Assembly (NCBI GenBank): GCA_032690845.1
Contig: CM064430.1
Span: forward strand, 7,550,949-7,614,948
Direction of reading: 5' to 3'
DNA length: 64,000 bases
Origin: Eleusine coracana subsp. coracana
Lineage: Eukaryota; Streptophyta; Magnoliopsida; Poales; Poaceae
The position numbers were made by a program, and so were the translations under genes. Positions 53,365 through 64,000 of this stretch are shown piece by piece (position 1 is the stretch's first letter; each line of letters starts with the position of its first letter). The notes below the pieces were generated by a model. The model searched no databases. It was not told the DNA's origin and saw nothing but the letters and a program-made list of their open reading frames with translations.

Positions 53365-54922
53365 TGCCTCCAATCACCTCCTCAGCTATATCATCATCAT
53401 CTCCATGGTTCCTAACAATAATTAAATCATTAGATAGCAATCTATTCTCAAAATCACGTAAACAAAACATTAGAAACGAAGTCACCTGTAAATTCAGGTG
53501 ATGCACATGAACTTTCATCTTAGTTGGAGGAGTGCTATGTGTATCCATAGGTGTGATGTTCTCATCATTCTCCCCCTTTTGAATTAAAGTCATCCTCGAC
53601 TCGATCCCATCTCTTTCTCTGAATATTTGTCTCAAATCTGAAATATGAAATATAGAACTATTCCCAAACTTAGGATGCACCTCATGTTTATATGCGTTAT
53701 AAAAATTATTATCAGAATATGAAACTACTGTAGAAGGCATGTCACACAACTGAACAACATCTTTGAAAAATTGGCCAGCAGTATGAACATCATCCTCACT
53801 CTTATGACAAGTTAGAAAATGTGTGATCTTAGAAACAGTAGAAAAACTTGACATGACATGACAATTTTTATTGTAGTTTTCTACTGTCTCATTGAGTTGC
53901 ACAACACAAGAAGGTTTCAATGTTGAAGAAATATAAACTCTATGCACCATAAACAAACCCCTATGATCATAATAGCCAATAGCATGAAAATTATTTCTTG
54001 TCAATAAAGGAAATTCAGTTTGAGAAAATATTTTCTTCTCAATGGCATTTAGATCACAGAGAATATCAAATTCAATATAACCCAAAGTGTTTAGAGAAGT
54101 CAGCAATTTCTGCTCATCCTTTTCACATGTGACTAAAATCAAATGTTTTATTTCAGCACCATTAGGTGAATCATAAGCAAAAGCATCAAGCTCATTCATT
54201 TGTTGTGGCAAAGGTATAAGTGAAGCATTGACACACAACTCCTCTTTATCACAAGTACCAATAGATAAATCAACTTGTAACAAAGAAACATCATCATAAG
54301 GTTCCAATACAACAAGATTATTAGAACAATTCATCACATCAAGAAAACTTTTACCTGAAGTAACAACCTGTTCTTTATCTTTCCCACTATCATCTTCTTT
54401 ATGTAGATGTTGAAATGTATTAGTTGCAACAAGAGGCAAAGAAATATGTTCATCCTCTAGTAATTCAGATTTTGATGGAAGTGTTGCAACATTTGAAATA
54501 GCCCATTCTATCCTAAATGGTTCATTCTTTCTTCTCTGAAATCTTTGTTGGTCCTCTTCTAAAATTTCAGCAGCAGTCATAGGTTTAAGAGTAACCCTTC
54601 TACCATTATATTTAAATGAGTAGCTATTAGCAATGGCATTATGTGAAACATTATTTGTAGAAATCCAAGGTTTACCTAATAACAAATGACATGCTTGCAT
54701 AGGTACTATATCAAATTCTGCACTATCCTTGTAAGAACCAATAAAAAATTCAATGTGTGCAATTTGATCTACCTTTATCTTACCACAAGAATTTACCCAT
54801 TGGATGTAGTATGGACATGGGTGTGGCTGTGTGGTCAAGCCAAGCTTCTCGACCAACTCCAAGCTTGCCATGTTGTGGCTACTCTCTCCATCAATGATGA
54901 CACGACAACGTCGATCCTTCAT
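53365..54922 (-). CDS. Gypsy protease-integrase fusion ORF (non-autonomous)
   Basis: An uninterrupted frame from ATG 54922 (617 codons to a stop inside the LTR at 53069). Residues 1-120 are a retropepsin: 'CRVIIDGESSHNMASLELVEKLGL' (active-site Asp, with the usual 'DGGSS' changed to 'DGESS') and 'FDIVPMQACHLLLGKPW'. Residues about 120-400 have no clear family motif. Near residue 400 'TAGQFFKDVVQLCDMPSTVVSYSDNNF' resembles the integrase core around its second Asp. 'YKHEVHPKFGNSSIFHISDL' matches the integrase C-terminal region of grass Gypsy elements. RT and RNase H are missing, yet the frame is open throughout. The preceding codons ('VEKNQLNNLF') are the end of a gag-linked region, separated by a TAG, so the ATG may not be the original start. 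Confidence 0.75.
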
Positions 54923-56039
54923 AATAAAGTGAGTCTAGAATAAATTGTTCAATTGATTTTTCTCTACCTTCTCCATTTGAGAACTGAACACTCGTTGTGC
55001 TACAACACTCTTATCATCACGATATGCCATCATTTAATTCCCATGAGCATTGGAACCTGTCATTGTTAGTAGCAAACAAGAAAACACACAAGAGTATATT
55101 TTCCTATCACTACTATGTAATAACGGTGGAAACTCTCAACAAGAAAATAGAAGCATCTCACCAAGCCCTTACAAAGTTCTTAATTACAGCAAGCAAAGGA
55201 TACCTTAGAGAGTGTGCACTGACAATTGCGAGAGTCAAAAATTTGTACCTGTTCAGAAGGATATATATGGAGCTTGGATAGGCAATATTAGGTAGCAAGG
55301 ATTAGCAAAATCTCAATTCAGAAATTGCAAAACTGAATAATAGTCTCAAGCTAGTCTATGTCACCAGCCTAATCTTGTCTCGGGCCTAGTTCAAGCAAGC
55401 AAGCAAATGACTTAACAAAGGACGCAAAGGCTGCAAGCAATTCTGAATTTCTATCTTTGCCTTTTTTTACTTCTCTTTTTTGTGCGCCTTTTTCTCTTGT
55501 GCACTTTTGCCTTTTTCTTTTCTTTTCTTGTGAATCAAAACTGCAACAAGGTATTAGTGCTAGAAAGCGAAAGGAAAAAAAATTCTAGCACAAGGGAAAA
55601 TTATGATCTGAATATGATGGACATAAAGATAGATAATATATTGTTCCAAAACTCTCAACGTGTCACATGAACAAGAACTTTTCTCTCTTTCTCTTTACAC
55701 AAAAAGTACAAGGCTAGATGTTAAATAAGTATTTGGTGCACACAATTCCAGCAATACTATCCTCTCAACGTGTGCAACAAACTGATTTTTTCTCTTGATT
55801 ATCAATGATAAGGACATGCATGACTCAAACAAGACCAAAGAACAAGCACTAGACTAGCAACACAACGACCTTGTAGGGATTGAAATTCAGAGAAACAAAC
55901 TAAACTAAAAATTACAGGGCACAAGGGGGGTGTAGGACAGCGGAAACACGACGAAGAAATATTTTTGTAGGGCAAATTTCTGGACACTAGGATTGAACAA
56001 AATAACAAGGATAAGGGCGAACCTAACGGTGTACCTGAA
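54923..56039 (-). other. Gypsy leader / remnant of gag, non-coding
   Basis: Between the primer-binding site and the ORF no gag motif is visible beyond the last codons (RVFSSQMEKVEKNQLNNLF, then a stop). Several short A/T-rich runs. The normal gag gene appears to have been lost. Confidence 0.55.
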
Positions 56040-56051
56040 GCTCTGATACCA
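56040..56051 (-). other. Primer-binding site of the Gypsy derivative
   Basis: TGGTATCAGAGC on the minus strand, complementary to the 3' end of plant initiator tRNA-Met, next to the inner end of the 5' LTR. Confidence 0.88.
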
Positions 56052-56053
56052 CT

Positions 56054-56627
56054 TGACGTGAACAAGGGTTCCCGATCTTCCGATAGGTTCTGATAATCTT
56101 GATTAAGGCGGAGGCGATACACAAATTGATCCGGCTTCCGAACGACACGTTCTGAACCCTCAATCGCAGCACAACGTCTCCTCTGGTTATCAACCGTTCA
56201 AGAACGATTGACCTCGCCGAGACGGCTTATCCTTGCCTGCAAATCAAGAACACAAGCAAGAACAAAGAAGAATGCAACCAAATTTGCAAGTATACGATGA
56301 ATCTCACAAGTTGGGGTCTCACAAACCGATCAAACGGCAAAACTGTTATCAACAGAATAATCTAAGCAAAACCCAAGCCCTAATGAAGAGGCGGCGGCTA
56401 TATATGAAGACCCTAGGGTCGTGCATGACCCCCTGGACGAAACCCTAAGTGGGCTCAACTCGATACATGGCATAAAGGCCGATTACGGTGTCGCAGCACC
56501 AGGACAGATTCTGGACATCGACTTGTTTCGACGATTACCGATGGCTCACGACGAATTTTGATATGGGTCCAGTTGGGTTGGAAAGATCTTCTCGTTATCT
56601 TTCCAGGAATATGTAGACCGTCCAAAT
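56054..56627 (-). repeat. Gypsy 5' LTR, truncated
   Basis: Starts TGACGTGAACAAGGG (inner edge on the element strand) and matches the 3' LTR to 'cgtccaaatacg', where it is replaced by Copia leader sequence. Confidence 0.85.
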
Positions 56628-56894
56628 ACGTGGGTAGAACGTTGTTGCCGTGCAGTCCCTTGAACGACGCCGGGAGGAAGTCGTGGATCGCGCCAGGAGG
56701 AAGTCAAGTTGTGGATCAGGGACGCGCCGGGAAGAAGTTGATGAGGCTGAGCAGTCATGCCATCAAGCGCTCCCCAAAAACCTGATCGTCCGCACACCCG
56801 AGCAGGTGTCGCCTTACGGGAGAGGTTCCGGAGGCTTGCTCTCCCGAAGCTCCATGTGCACGGATCGCCGGGATAGGGAAGAACTCGGAAGGCA

Positions 56895-57467
56895 ACTCAA
56901 CAGAGAATTGGAATGTGTTTTCGCACTTGGGGCAGTGCCGGGATGCACGTATATATATCCTTAGCATTTTGGAAACTGCAGGCGATGAAACAGGAAACCG
57001 ACACATGCAGTAATCAAAGCAGAATTTTGGTTTCCTCGAATCTTGCCTTTCTGTTTCCACGCTGCAAAACTTCCAAACGCGCACACGGCAGGTAGGCACG
57101 GCACGGCATGGCACGACACGGCTCGGCTCGGCTCGCTCGCACGCACGCACGCATGCCATGCCACGCCACGCCACGCCACGCCACGGCACGGCACGGCTCG
57201 GCTCGGCTTGGCTCGGCTCGCTCGCACGCACGCCACGCCTCGCCTCGCCATGGCACGGCTAAGCTCAGCGGCGGCGGCGGTGGCGCGCGCGCGTGGCTCG
57301 CCTCTTGCCCCTCTCAACTTCTCTAATAGGTGTAACAAGAGTCCATCTATTAAGTCAAGTCAACACACAGTAAATACTCCATGTGGGATTAAATCATTAT
57401 ATTTAATATGGGCATAGACTTTATTAGTTATTAAATAAATATAGGCCAACCCATATTATATCTAACA
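56895..57467 (-). repeat. Copia 3' LTR, copy 2
   Basis: As 27190-27768, with a slightly shorter pentamer array (about 6 bp less). Confidence 0.72.
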
Positions 57468-58011
57468 ATCCCCACCAAGTCTACAGTTCATAAGAAATGT
57501 TCTCTCATTCCCTTCTGTCATTTGATATACCAGTGTTTTGATGGAAACTGTTAAGTTGAACATCCATCTAGAGTAGAAGCTACGCCTTTTCACAACTGAA
57601 CAATGGACTAAATCTTGAATTGATAGTTTTGTGCAAAAAGGTTTTACCAAGACTCTTTACTGATACTAGGTTGCCAAGAGCATCCCCTCTGGTTGGAGCG
57701 TATAAGTCATACTTCTGGCCCTTTCATGAGCATCTAGAGATTCCCACCATCTCATGGATTGTGACAAACAGTCGGACTCACATAGGTGCATTCCTCGGAG
57801 GATATCCTGTAGGTTGATACCTCTGCTTCTCATAAGCCATTGGAACACATTAAGGTCAAGAAAAACCAGCCTACCATACAACATAGGAAAGAAGTATATC
57901 TGAGACGGGCCAATAAAGGGTCTTTCCTCTCAAACTAGTTTCAGCTTGTTTTGCCATTCCACTTCACGGGATCTCCGATCAAATGGAACAAGTTACCACT
58001 GAAATAGTTTA

Positions 58012-59748
58012 TCAGGTGGGTCTCATACCCATCTCACTCGATGCACTATCTATCACATTACGTGATAGCCCCTTTGTGAATTGATCTGCCAGATTTTTAG
58101 ACGTATGGATATAGTCCAATGCTATTACTCTGGAGTTCCTCATTTTCCTGACAGATTTCAGCCGCCTTTTAACATGCCTGGATGATTTCATGTTGTCCTT
58201 AGAACTGTTCATCTTGACTATCATAGTCTGGTTATCACAGTTCATGGAAATAGCTGGTATAGGTTTTTCAACCACCGGTAAGTCCATAAGGAACTCACGA
58301 AGCCATTCAACCTCAATTGTGGCGGTGTCTAATGTTGTTAGTTCTGCTTCCATTATTGACCTTGTTAAGATGGTCTGCTTGCAAGACTTCCAGGAAATAA
58401 CGCCACCTCCAAGTAGAAACGCATATCAACTCGTGGCGTACATCTCATTAGCATCAGAAATCCAATTGGCATCACAATAACCTTATAGTACCCTTGGATA
58501 CCCGTAATAGTGAATGTCATAGCTTATTGTACCCTTTAGGTAACGCATTACTCTCTCAAGAGCATGCCAATGATCATCTCCCGGGTTTGATACAAACTGA
58601 CTCAATTTGCTCACAGCAAAAGAGATGTCAGGCCTCGTAGCGTTAGCTAAGTACATGAGTGAACCTATGATTTGGGAGTATCTTAATTGATCCCTTGCTA
58701 TTCTCCGATTTTTCCTTAATAGCACACTAGGGTTATAAGGTGTTGGAGCAGGTTGACAATCGCTAAACCCGAAGCGACTCAAGACCTTCTCCACATAGTG
58801 GTACTGCACCAGTGTGACCCCACGATTACCTTCTCTAATAAGCTTGATGTTAAGTATAACATCAGCTTCTCCCAAATCCTTCATCTCAAAATTATTAGAT
58901 AGAAAATCTTTTACCTCCTAAATCACATTAAAGTTGATCCCAAAAATTAGAATGTCATCAACATATAAACACAAGATAACTCCCGCGCCCCCACCATACC
59001 GATAATATACACATTTGTCAACTTCGTTTACAGCAAAGCTGGCCAATATCAAAGTTCTTTCGAACTTCTCGTGCCATTGCTTAGGTGCTTGTTTTAGGCC
59101 GTATAGGGATTTCAACAATTTACACACGAGTCCTTTTTGACCATCAATTATAAACCCATCAGACTGATCCATATAGATCTCCTCCTCTAACTCTCCATGT
59201 AGGAAAGCTGTCTTAATGTCCATCTGGTGGACGAGAAGACCATGTGAGGCTGCCAGGGAAAGTAATACTCGAATTGTGGTTAAACGAGCGACATGTGAAT
59301 AGGTGTCGAAATAATCTTCACCTTCCTTTTGTGAATATCCCTTTACCACAAGCCTTGCCTTGTACCCCTCGACGGCACCATCAGGCCTCAGCTTCTTCTT
59401 AAACACCCATTTGCATCCTATCGGTTTACAACCATAAGGGCGCTCAATGACTTCCCAAGTACCATTAGACATAATAGAATCCATCTCGCTCCTTACTGCT
59501 TCCTTCCATAAGTCAGCATCAGGAGAGGAATATGCCTCCTCAATAGTACTAGGAGTGTCATCCACAAGGTACACAATAAAGTCATCACAAAAGGATTTTG
59601 CAAACCTATATCTCTTACTCTTTTGAGTGACTCCATTGTCATCTTCCTCAAGATTACTCACACGGGGTTGTTCACTGTGCATAACCGGTATAAAAATCTC
59701 ATGGGGAATTATAGAATCATGACTAGAAATGCTATGTTCATTCTTCAT
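58012..59748 (-). pseudogene. Copia RT and RNase H, copy 2
   Basis: 58918-59748 is the RT part with 'GCKWVFKKKLRPDG' (the canonical Trp-Val, where copy 1 has Met), 'VHQMDIKTAFLHGELEEEIYM' and 'LYVDDILIFG'. 58483-58884 holds 'GSLMYLANATRPDISFAVSKL' and 58012-58353 the RNase H domain ending 'NLADQFTKGL'. Stops between the parts are as in copy 1. Confidence 0.9.
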
Positions 59749-60135
59749 TGGAAAATTACTCTAAAAAAATGTAGCGTCTCTGGACTAAAAAATTGTACCG
59801 ACTTCCATGTCGGATACTCCAGATTTAACAACTAAGAATCTATAACCCACGCAGTTAAATGCATAACCTAGGAAAACACAATCAATAGTTTTTGATCCTA
59901 GTTTGTACTTTTTGTTAATTGGCACGTTCACCATGGCCAAACAACCCCAAGTGCGCAAGTATGAAAGACTTATTTTTCTCTTAAACCATTCCTCAAATGG
60001 TGAAATTTATTTATTCTTTATTGGCACTCTATTCAGGACATGACATGCCATCAAAATCTCCTCACCCCACTATTCCTTAGATAGTCCCGCGGTCTCTAAC
60101 ATGGCGTCAACCAAATCAGTTAGAGTGCGGTTCTT

Positions 60136-60639
60136 TCATTCGGCGATCCCATTGGATTCAGGTGAGTAAGGCGGTGTCCTCTCATGAATAATTCCGTGCT
60201 CAGTACAGAAGTTAGAAAATTCACTGGAAAAATATTCTCCATCGCGATTAGACCTTAACCGTTTGGTTTTCCTCTCATGTTGGTTTTCTACTTCAGCTTT
60301 ATAGATCTTAAAGTAATGCAACGCTTCATTTTTTATTTTCAACAAATAAAAATAGCAATAATGGGAACAATCATCTATAAGAGTCATGAAGTATCTTTTG
60401 TCGTCTTTAGTCAATTCGCTGTTCATTTCGCACAAATCGGTATGAACATGTTCTAATGTCTCTAAGTTTCTTGTCTCCGCAGCCTTGTGTGGCTTACGAG
60501 ATTGCTTAGATGGCACGCATGCACGACATTTGGAACCTTTGACTAAGTTAAATTTAGGAATTAAATTCAAATTTGCTAACAGCGTCATACAACCAAAATT
60601 AACATGACAAAGCCCTGAATGCCAAATATTTTGACTCAT
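60136..60639 (-). pseudogene. Copia integrase, copy 2
   Basis: As in copy 1, but 'RLRSNRDGEYF' replaces 'RLRSDRGGEYF': the second catalytic Asp is Asn, and a conserved Gly is Asp. This copy has therefore also lost the integrase active site by point mutation. Confidence 0.88.
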
Positions 60640-62140
60640 CTAAAATTAAGATATTGTTCACAACATTATTACAGACATTATCATTCAAAGAGAAGCAGAA
60701 CAAGCCTTCGCAATCATATCCTTTTCCAACAAAAGTCCCGTACTTAGAAAGTACGTATTTATTTGACTCAAGAACAATCTTAAAACCATCTCTACATAGT
60801 AGAGAGCCACTAACTAGATTTTTCTTGATGGAGGGGATATGTTGGACGTTCTTCAAAAGCACGTTCTTTCCCAAAGTAAGATTCAGAACAACTGTACCAA
60901 CACCAAGAACACGCGCATGTGACCCGTTTCCCATCAACAAAGCTCCAGTCACACCGGCCTAATAAGAAGAAAATAAAGAAATATCAGCACACACATGTAC
61001 ATTAGCTCCAGTGTCCATCCACCACTCAGGCGAATGACAAACTGAAATAACAGTAGGTAAGAAATTACCATACCCCAATGTTCCCGCAGTCTCGCTAATT
61101 ACCACATTTGCTAATTTCTTTGGCTGAATGAATTTGCTGTCCGGGTATGCACTTGCCCAGTGCTCAATGCTACCGCAAACAAAACAGCCCTCAAGCTTTT
61201 CTTTTCCCTTTTTCTTCTTGAAAGTGGTGGTTTTCTTTGGCTTCTCTTTCTTGTCTTGCTTCTTCTTTTTGTTGTGAGATGCATTGGAATTATTTTTCTT
61301 CTGCACCACATTGGCGCTAGAAGATTCAACTCCTTTTCCACGCGTGTCTTTTGCTCTCGCTCTCTCCTCAACATCAAGAGTCCCAATAAGGTCAGCCACG
61401 CTGAACTCTTGCCTCTTGTGTTTTAGAGAAGTAGCAAAATCCTTCCAAGATAATGGTAACTTGGAGATAATACCTCCAGCCACAAACTTGTCTGGCAACA
61501 TGCATGGAAATTGTTCGAGTTTCTTTGCAAGTGCTTGTATCTCATGAGCTTGTTCGACCACGGAATGATCCTCGACCATTTTGAAGTCAAACAACTGTTC
61601 CATGAGATACAACTCACTCCCAATATTAGAAACACCAAACTTTGCATCCAATGCATCTCACAACTCTTTGGCAGTTTTACATGTGATGTAGGAGTCAACA
61701 TACTTGTCAGCGAGAGTGCTAATCACATCGCCTCGAAACAGGTTATCGGCAGTCTCGAACGCTTTCTCCTCTTCAGGAGTAAATTGTTCGGGCTTTCTCC
61801 ATGCGGCGTGATAGCAATTCATCGCTGTCAACCACAGTATTATCCATGCATGCCACCTCTTGTAAAACGTACCATCAAAACTATCGGGTTTCAACGTAAC
61901 AACAAATCCTCTAACAGAAAAATGCCTATCAGATTTTTGGATTGTTAGAAAATTAGGCATTTTCAGGTTGGATTTAATCCATGTTATTAGCAGCATATAG
62001 GTGATGACAAGTTTCACTAATTTGCAATTACTAGTTACGATCGCAATCAGACTAGTAAGCACAACAAGAAGAGTAAGGATGTACCCTGCGGACGGACCAG
62101 TGCTGGAGGCACCGGCGGCTCCATTCGTACCAGTCATCAT
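60599..62140 (-). pseudogene. Copia gag and protease, copy 2
   Basis: The longest open part (60959-61651) runs from 'MDAKFGVSNIGSELYLM' through a Lys-rich linker and the degenerate knuckle CFVCGSIEHWASAY to 'WWMDTGANVHVCADISLF', so gag and the protease active site are fused in one frame. A TGA at about 61658 separates the N-terminal part (61658-62140). The protease C-terminal part is 60599-60952. The 159-bp intron-like segment is at about 61926-62084. Confidence 0.85.
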
Positions 62141-62581
62141 GGTACGTTGCTTGAAGTAGTCGAACTTAATTGAGAATTGGAATGTGTTTTCGCACTTGGG
62201 GCAGTGCCGGGATGCACGTATCTGCAGGCAATGAAACGGGAAACCGACGCATGCAATAATCAAAGCAGGATTTTGGTTTCCTCGAATCTTACCTTTCCGT
62301 TTTCATGCTGCAAAACTTCCAAACGCGCGCGCGGCAGGCACAACACACGGCTTGCTTGCTTGCTCGCACGCACGCACGCACGCCACGCCACGCCACGCCA
62401 CGCCACGCCACGGCTCGGTGGCGGCGGCGTGCGCGTGTGGCTTGCCTCTTGCCCCTCTCAACTTCTTTAATAGGTGTAACAAGAGTGCACCTATTAAATC
62501 GAGTCAACGTATAGTAAATACTTAATGTGGGATTAAACCATTGCATTTAATATGGACCTAGACTTTATTAGTGTTAACACA

Positions 62582-63216
62582 TCTCCACCATGGATGTGTT
62601 TGGGGCTGGTTTCATTTGCACGGAGGGACTCCTGATCTCCAAGAAAAGCAGCAAATTTTCAGAAACACGCACATAGACTATTCAGCTTCATGAATCGCTC
62701 AAAAAATCAAACATGCTATGACGGGACGACCAGGACTGGAGGTGGCAGAAAGAACCTGAGCAACCCTGTGGATGTATCAGGGTTCATCACCCAATGCAAG
62801 GAGGTTCTAGCCCCGCCGTGACTGCCCTTGCCGTGCAACACGAAGCATCCCTCGATAGCCTCGCCGCGTGGGAGGAGCAGCACCATTCTATCGCGGCTGT
62901 AGGGATGCCAAGTTGCAGTGTCCACATGCCAAGATGTACTGGATGCCCCAATTCTTCCTCCTATATTGGGGTCCCTAGCCATGTACTGGAAGTCAAGACA
63001 GACATGTTCATTCCTAATGTTTCCCATACCTACCTAATGAGGCATTTTTTATGTTTATGTAGATGAGTAGCATCCATTAATCATGCGTACTCATTGTGAG
63101 GAGCTAGCAAAATTTAAAATACACCAAAAGAAGTTTTTGCTCCAAGGCAGCCAAGCTAAGTGATTGTGTGGAGCTAGTTTCTGCTGCTGGACCATCGGGT
63201 TAAGATGGATATGTAC
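62582..63216 (+). repeat. Repeat module, copy 4
   Basis: Nearly identical to 32883-33517 (part of the duplicated block). Confidence 0.8.
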
Positions 63217-63218
63217 TA

Positions 63219-63687
63219 CTCCTTCCGTCCAAGAATATAAGCATTCTTAAAATCCTAATGCAAAATAAGGATAGGATAAAAAGACTATCATACTCTTATT
63301 TTTATCACATAAAAAAGTTTCTCTCTCATCCAATCATACCTCATTTATTACGTTCACACACCTCATTTATTACGTTCACACTCTACAAATGCTTACTCCA
63401 TCTGTTCTTAAATTATTATCGTTATTGACTTTTTTATTTAATTTTGACCATTCGTCTTATTCAAAATATTATTTTAAATATATAAAATTTTAAGTTATAC
63501 TTAAATTTCTTTTGATAATAAAACAAACTATATCAATATATATGATATAATTTAATTTTTTTTTAATAAGACAAATGGTCAAAATTTACTAAAAAAGTCA
63601 ATAACGACAACAATTTAAGAACAGAGGGAGTATATTGTTGGACAAACCCAAATCTCCAGAAATGCTTATATTGTTGAACGGAGAGAG
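63219..63687. mobile_element. Outer Stowaway-like MITE
   Basis: The left end CTCCTTCCGTCCAAGAATAT and the complement of the right end CTCTCTCCGTTCAACAATAT both continue 'aagcatt'. TA dinucleotides flank both ends (63217-63218, 63688-63689), as expected for Tc1/Mariner-derived Stowaway elements. Confidence 0.82.
63396..63630. mobile_element. Inner Stowaway-like MITE, nested
   Basis: The left end CTCCATCTGTTCTTAAATTA and the complement of the right end CTCCCTCTGTTCTTAAATTG continue as a long inverted repeat ('cgttattgac', 'gaccattcgtctta' / 'gaccatttgtctta'). TA flanks both sides. It inserted into the outer MITE. Confidence 0.85.
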
Positions 63688-63699
63688 TATATTAACACC

Positions 63700-64000
63700 A
63701 TGAGGTATTGTTTGAATACATTATCTATATACTACACTTGGTGCACCAAACAAAGGATATGAATGTGATTGGCAGAAAAGATGACCTGGCATTATAAGTA
63801 GTTGAAATGAACTTATAGTTTCATCAACTTCGGTACATTATCTAGATCAAATAATGGTCGATGCCTTTCATTTATTTAAGATGTACCAAAAACTCATGCA
63901 TTGAGTAAGATTTTATTCGTATTCCTACTCACTGAGGTCTTAAATATGTAGCCAAACTTTGTATTTTTTGTATTAGAATATGAACTCTTAATTTTATTAT
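63700..64000 (+). repeat. Repeat module tail, copy 4 continued
   Basis: Resumes the module after the MITE: 'attgtttgaata', 'ggtgcaccaaacaaaggata', 'ggcagaaaagatgacc', then 'gatgcctttcatttattta' to the window edge. It matches 23230-23340 joined to 25405-25620. Confidence 0.75.

Larger units (their letters stand above)
52667..56627 (-). mobile_element. Gypsy-type LTR retrotransposon derivative with deleted polymerase
   Basis: Minus-strand order: 5' LTR (56627 to 56054, outer part cut off), a primer-binding site TGGTATCAGAGC complementary to initiator tRNA-Met (56051-56040, two bases from the LTR), about 1.1 kb non-coding leader, a protease-to-integrase fusion ORF (from 54922), a polypurine-like GAGGAGGTGATTGGAGGCA (53383-53365) and the 3' LTR (53364-52667, TG...CA). 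It sits inside the CACTA-C transposase. The outer part of the 5' LTR is missing because the second 6.9-kb block begins at 56628. Without RT and RNase H it would have needed enzymes from a relative. Confidence 0.85.
56895..62579 (-). mobile_element. Ty1/Copia LTR retrotransposon, copy 2 (defective)
   Basis: Same structure as copy 1: 5' LTR edge TGTTAACACTAATAAAG at 62579, gag ATG at 62140, integrase, RT, RNase H, polypurine tract and 3' LTR edge at 57467. It lacks the stop at copy 1 position 31746, so gag is open over 230 codons (60959-61651). It shares the stops after YVDD and after the integrase, so both copies descend from one already dead element. Confidence 0.9.
56628..63545. repeat. 6.9-kb duplicated block, copy 2
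   Basis: It matches 26923-33846 throughout. On the left it joins the Gypsy LTR abruptly, within the shared 'acg'. On the right it continues smoothly through the MITE nest into native flank. It contains the second Copia copy. Confidence 0.93.

Overview
The window is plant nuclear DNA, almost certainly from a grass (Poaceae) and probably a panicoid; the species cannot be read from it. The evidence is the repeat population: CACTA elements with 'TTTGCCGAGTG'/'TTTGCCGTGTG' subterminal arrays, a tRNA-derived SINE of the common grass type, Stowaway and hAT MITEs, Copia and Gypsy LTR retrotransposons, L1 and RTE non-LTR elements, and GC3-rich exon fragments. Nothing points to bacterial, organellar or viral DNA. 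Gene density is very low. The only convincing intact cellular gene is a late embryogenesis abundant (LEA) protein of the SMP / D-34 family at 35696-36184 (minus), with a TATA box and ABRE-like elements upstream.

Layout. 0-9 kb: mostly AT-rich intergenic DNA with a decayed RNase H fragment (2.1 kb), a decayed LEA-SMP copy (2.6-3.1 kb), a SINE with a 16-bp target duplication (4.4 kb) and two hAT-type MITEs (4.9 and 8.8 kb). 9.7-12.8 kb: a complete non-autonomous CACTA element on the minus strand. It carries four spliceable exons resembling the helicase MCM9 and a small exon resembling the complex I subunit B22 (NDUFB9), and it seems to have landed in an exon of another gene. 14.5-19.9 kb: a degenerate L1 LINE with ORF1, endonuclease, reverse transcriptase and zf-RVT tail. 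20-26.7 kb: MITEs, two copies of an unclassified repeat module and the end of a fourth CACTA element.

26.9-33.8 kb: a Copia element on the minus strand plus flank, in a 6.9-kb block that recurs almost unchanged at 56.6-63.5 kb. 33.8-34.8 kb: RTE tail. 35.3-36.4 kb: the LEA gene. 36.6-42.6 kb: intergenic DNA with internal paralogous blocks and a second SINE. 42.7-46.4 kb: CACTA-B with TNPA-like exons on both strands. 47.1-52.7 kb: CACTA-C with a broken TNP2 transposase, interrupted by a minus-strand Gypsy derivative (52.7-56.6 kb), whose 5' LTR is cut off by the second 6.9-kb block. 63.2-63.7 kb: a complete MITE-in-MITE nest.

The genes do not form a pathway; the window is a history of nested insertions, gene capture and segmental duplication around one LEA locus. 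The most interesting parts are the CACTA element with two captured genes, the 6.9-kb repeat pair in which each copy has only one native edge, and the shrunken Gypsy element that keeps a 617-codon ORF across a deleted polymerase. Family assignments come from recognising motifs by eye; no database was searched.
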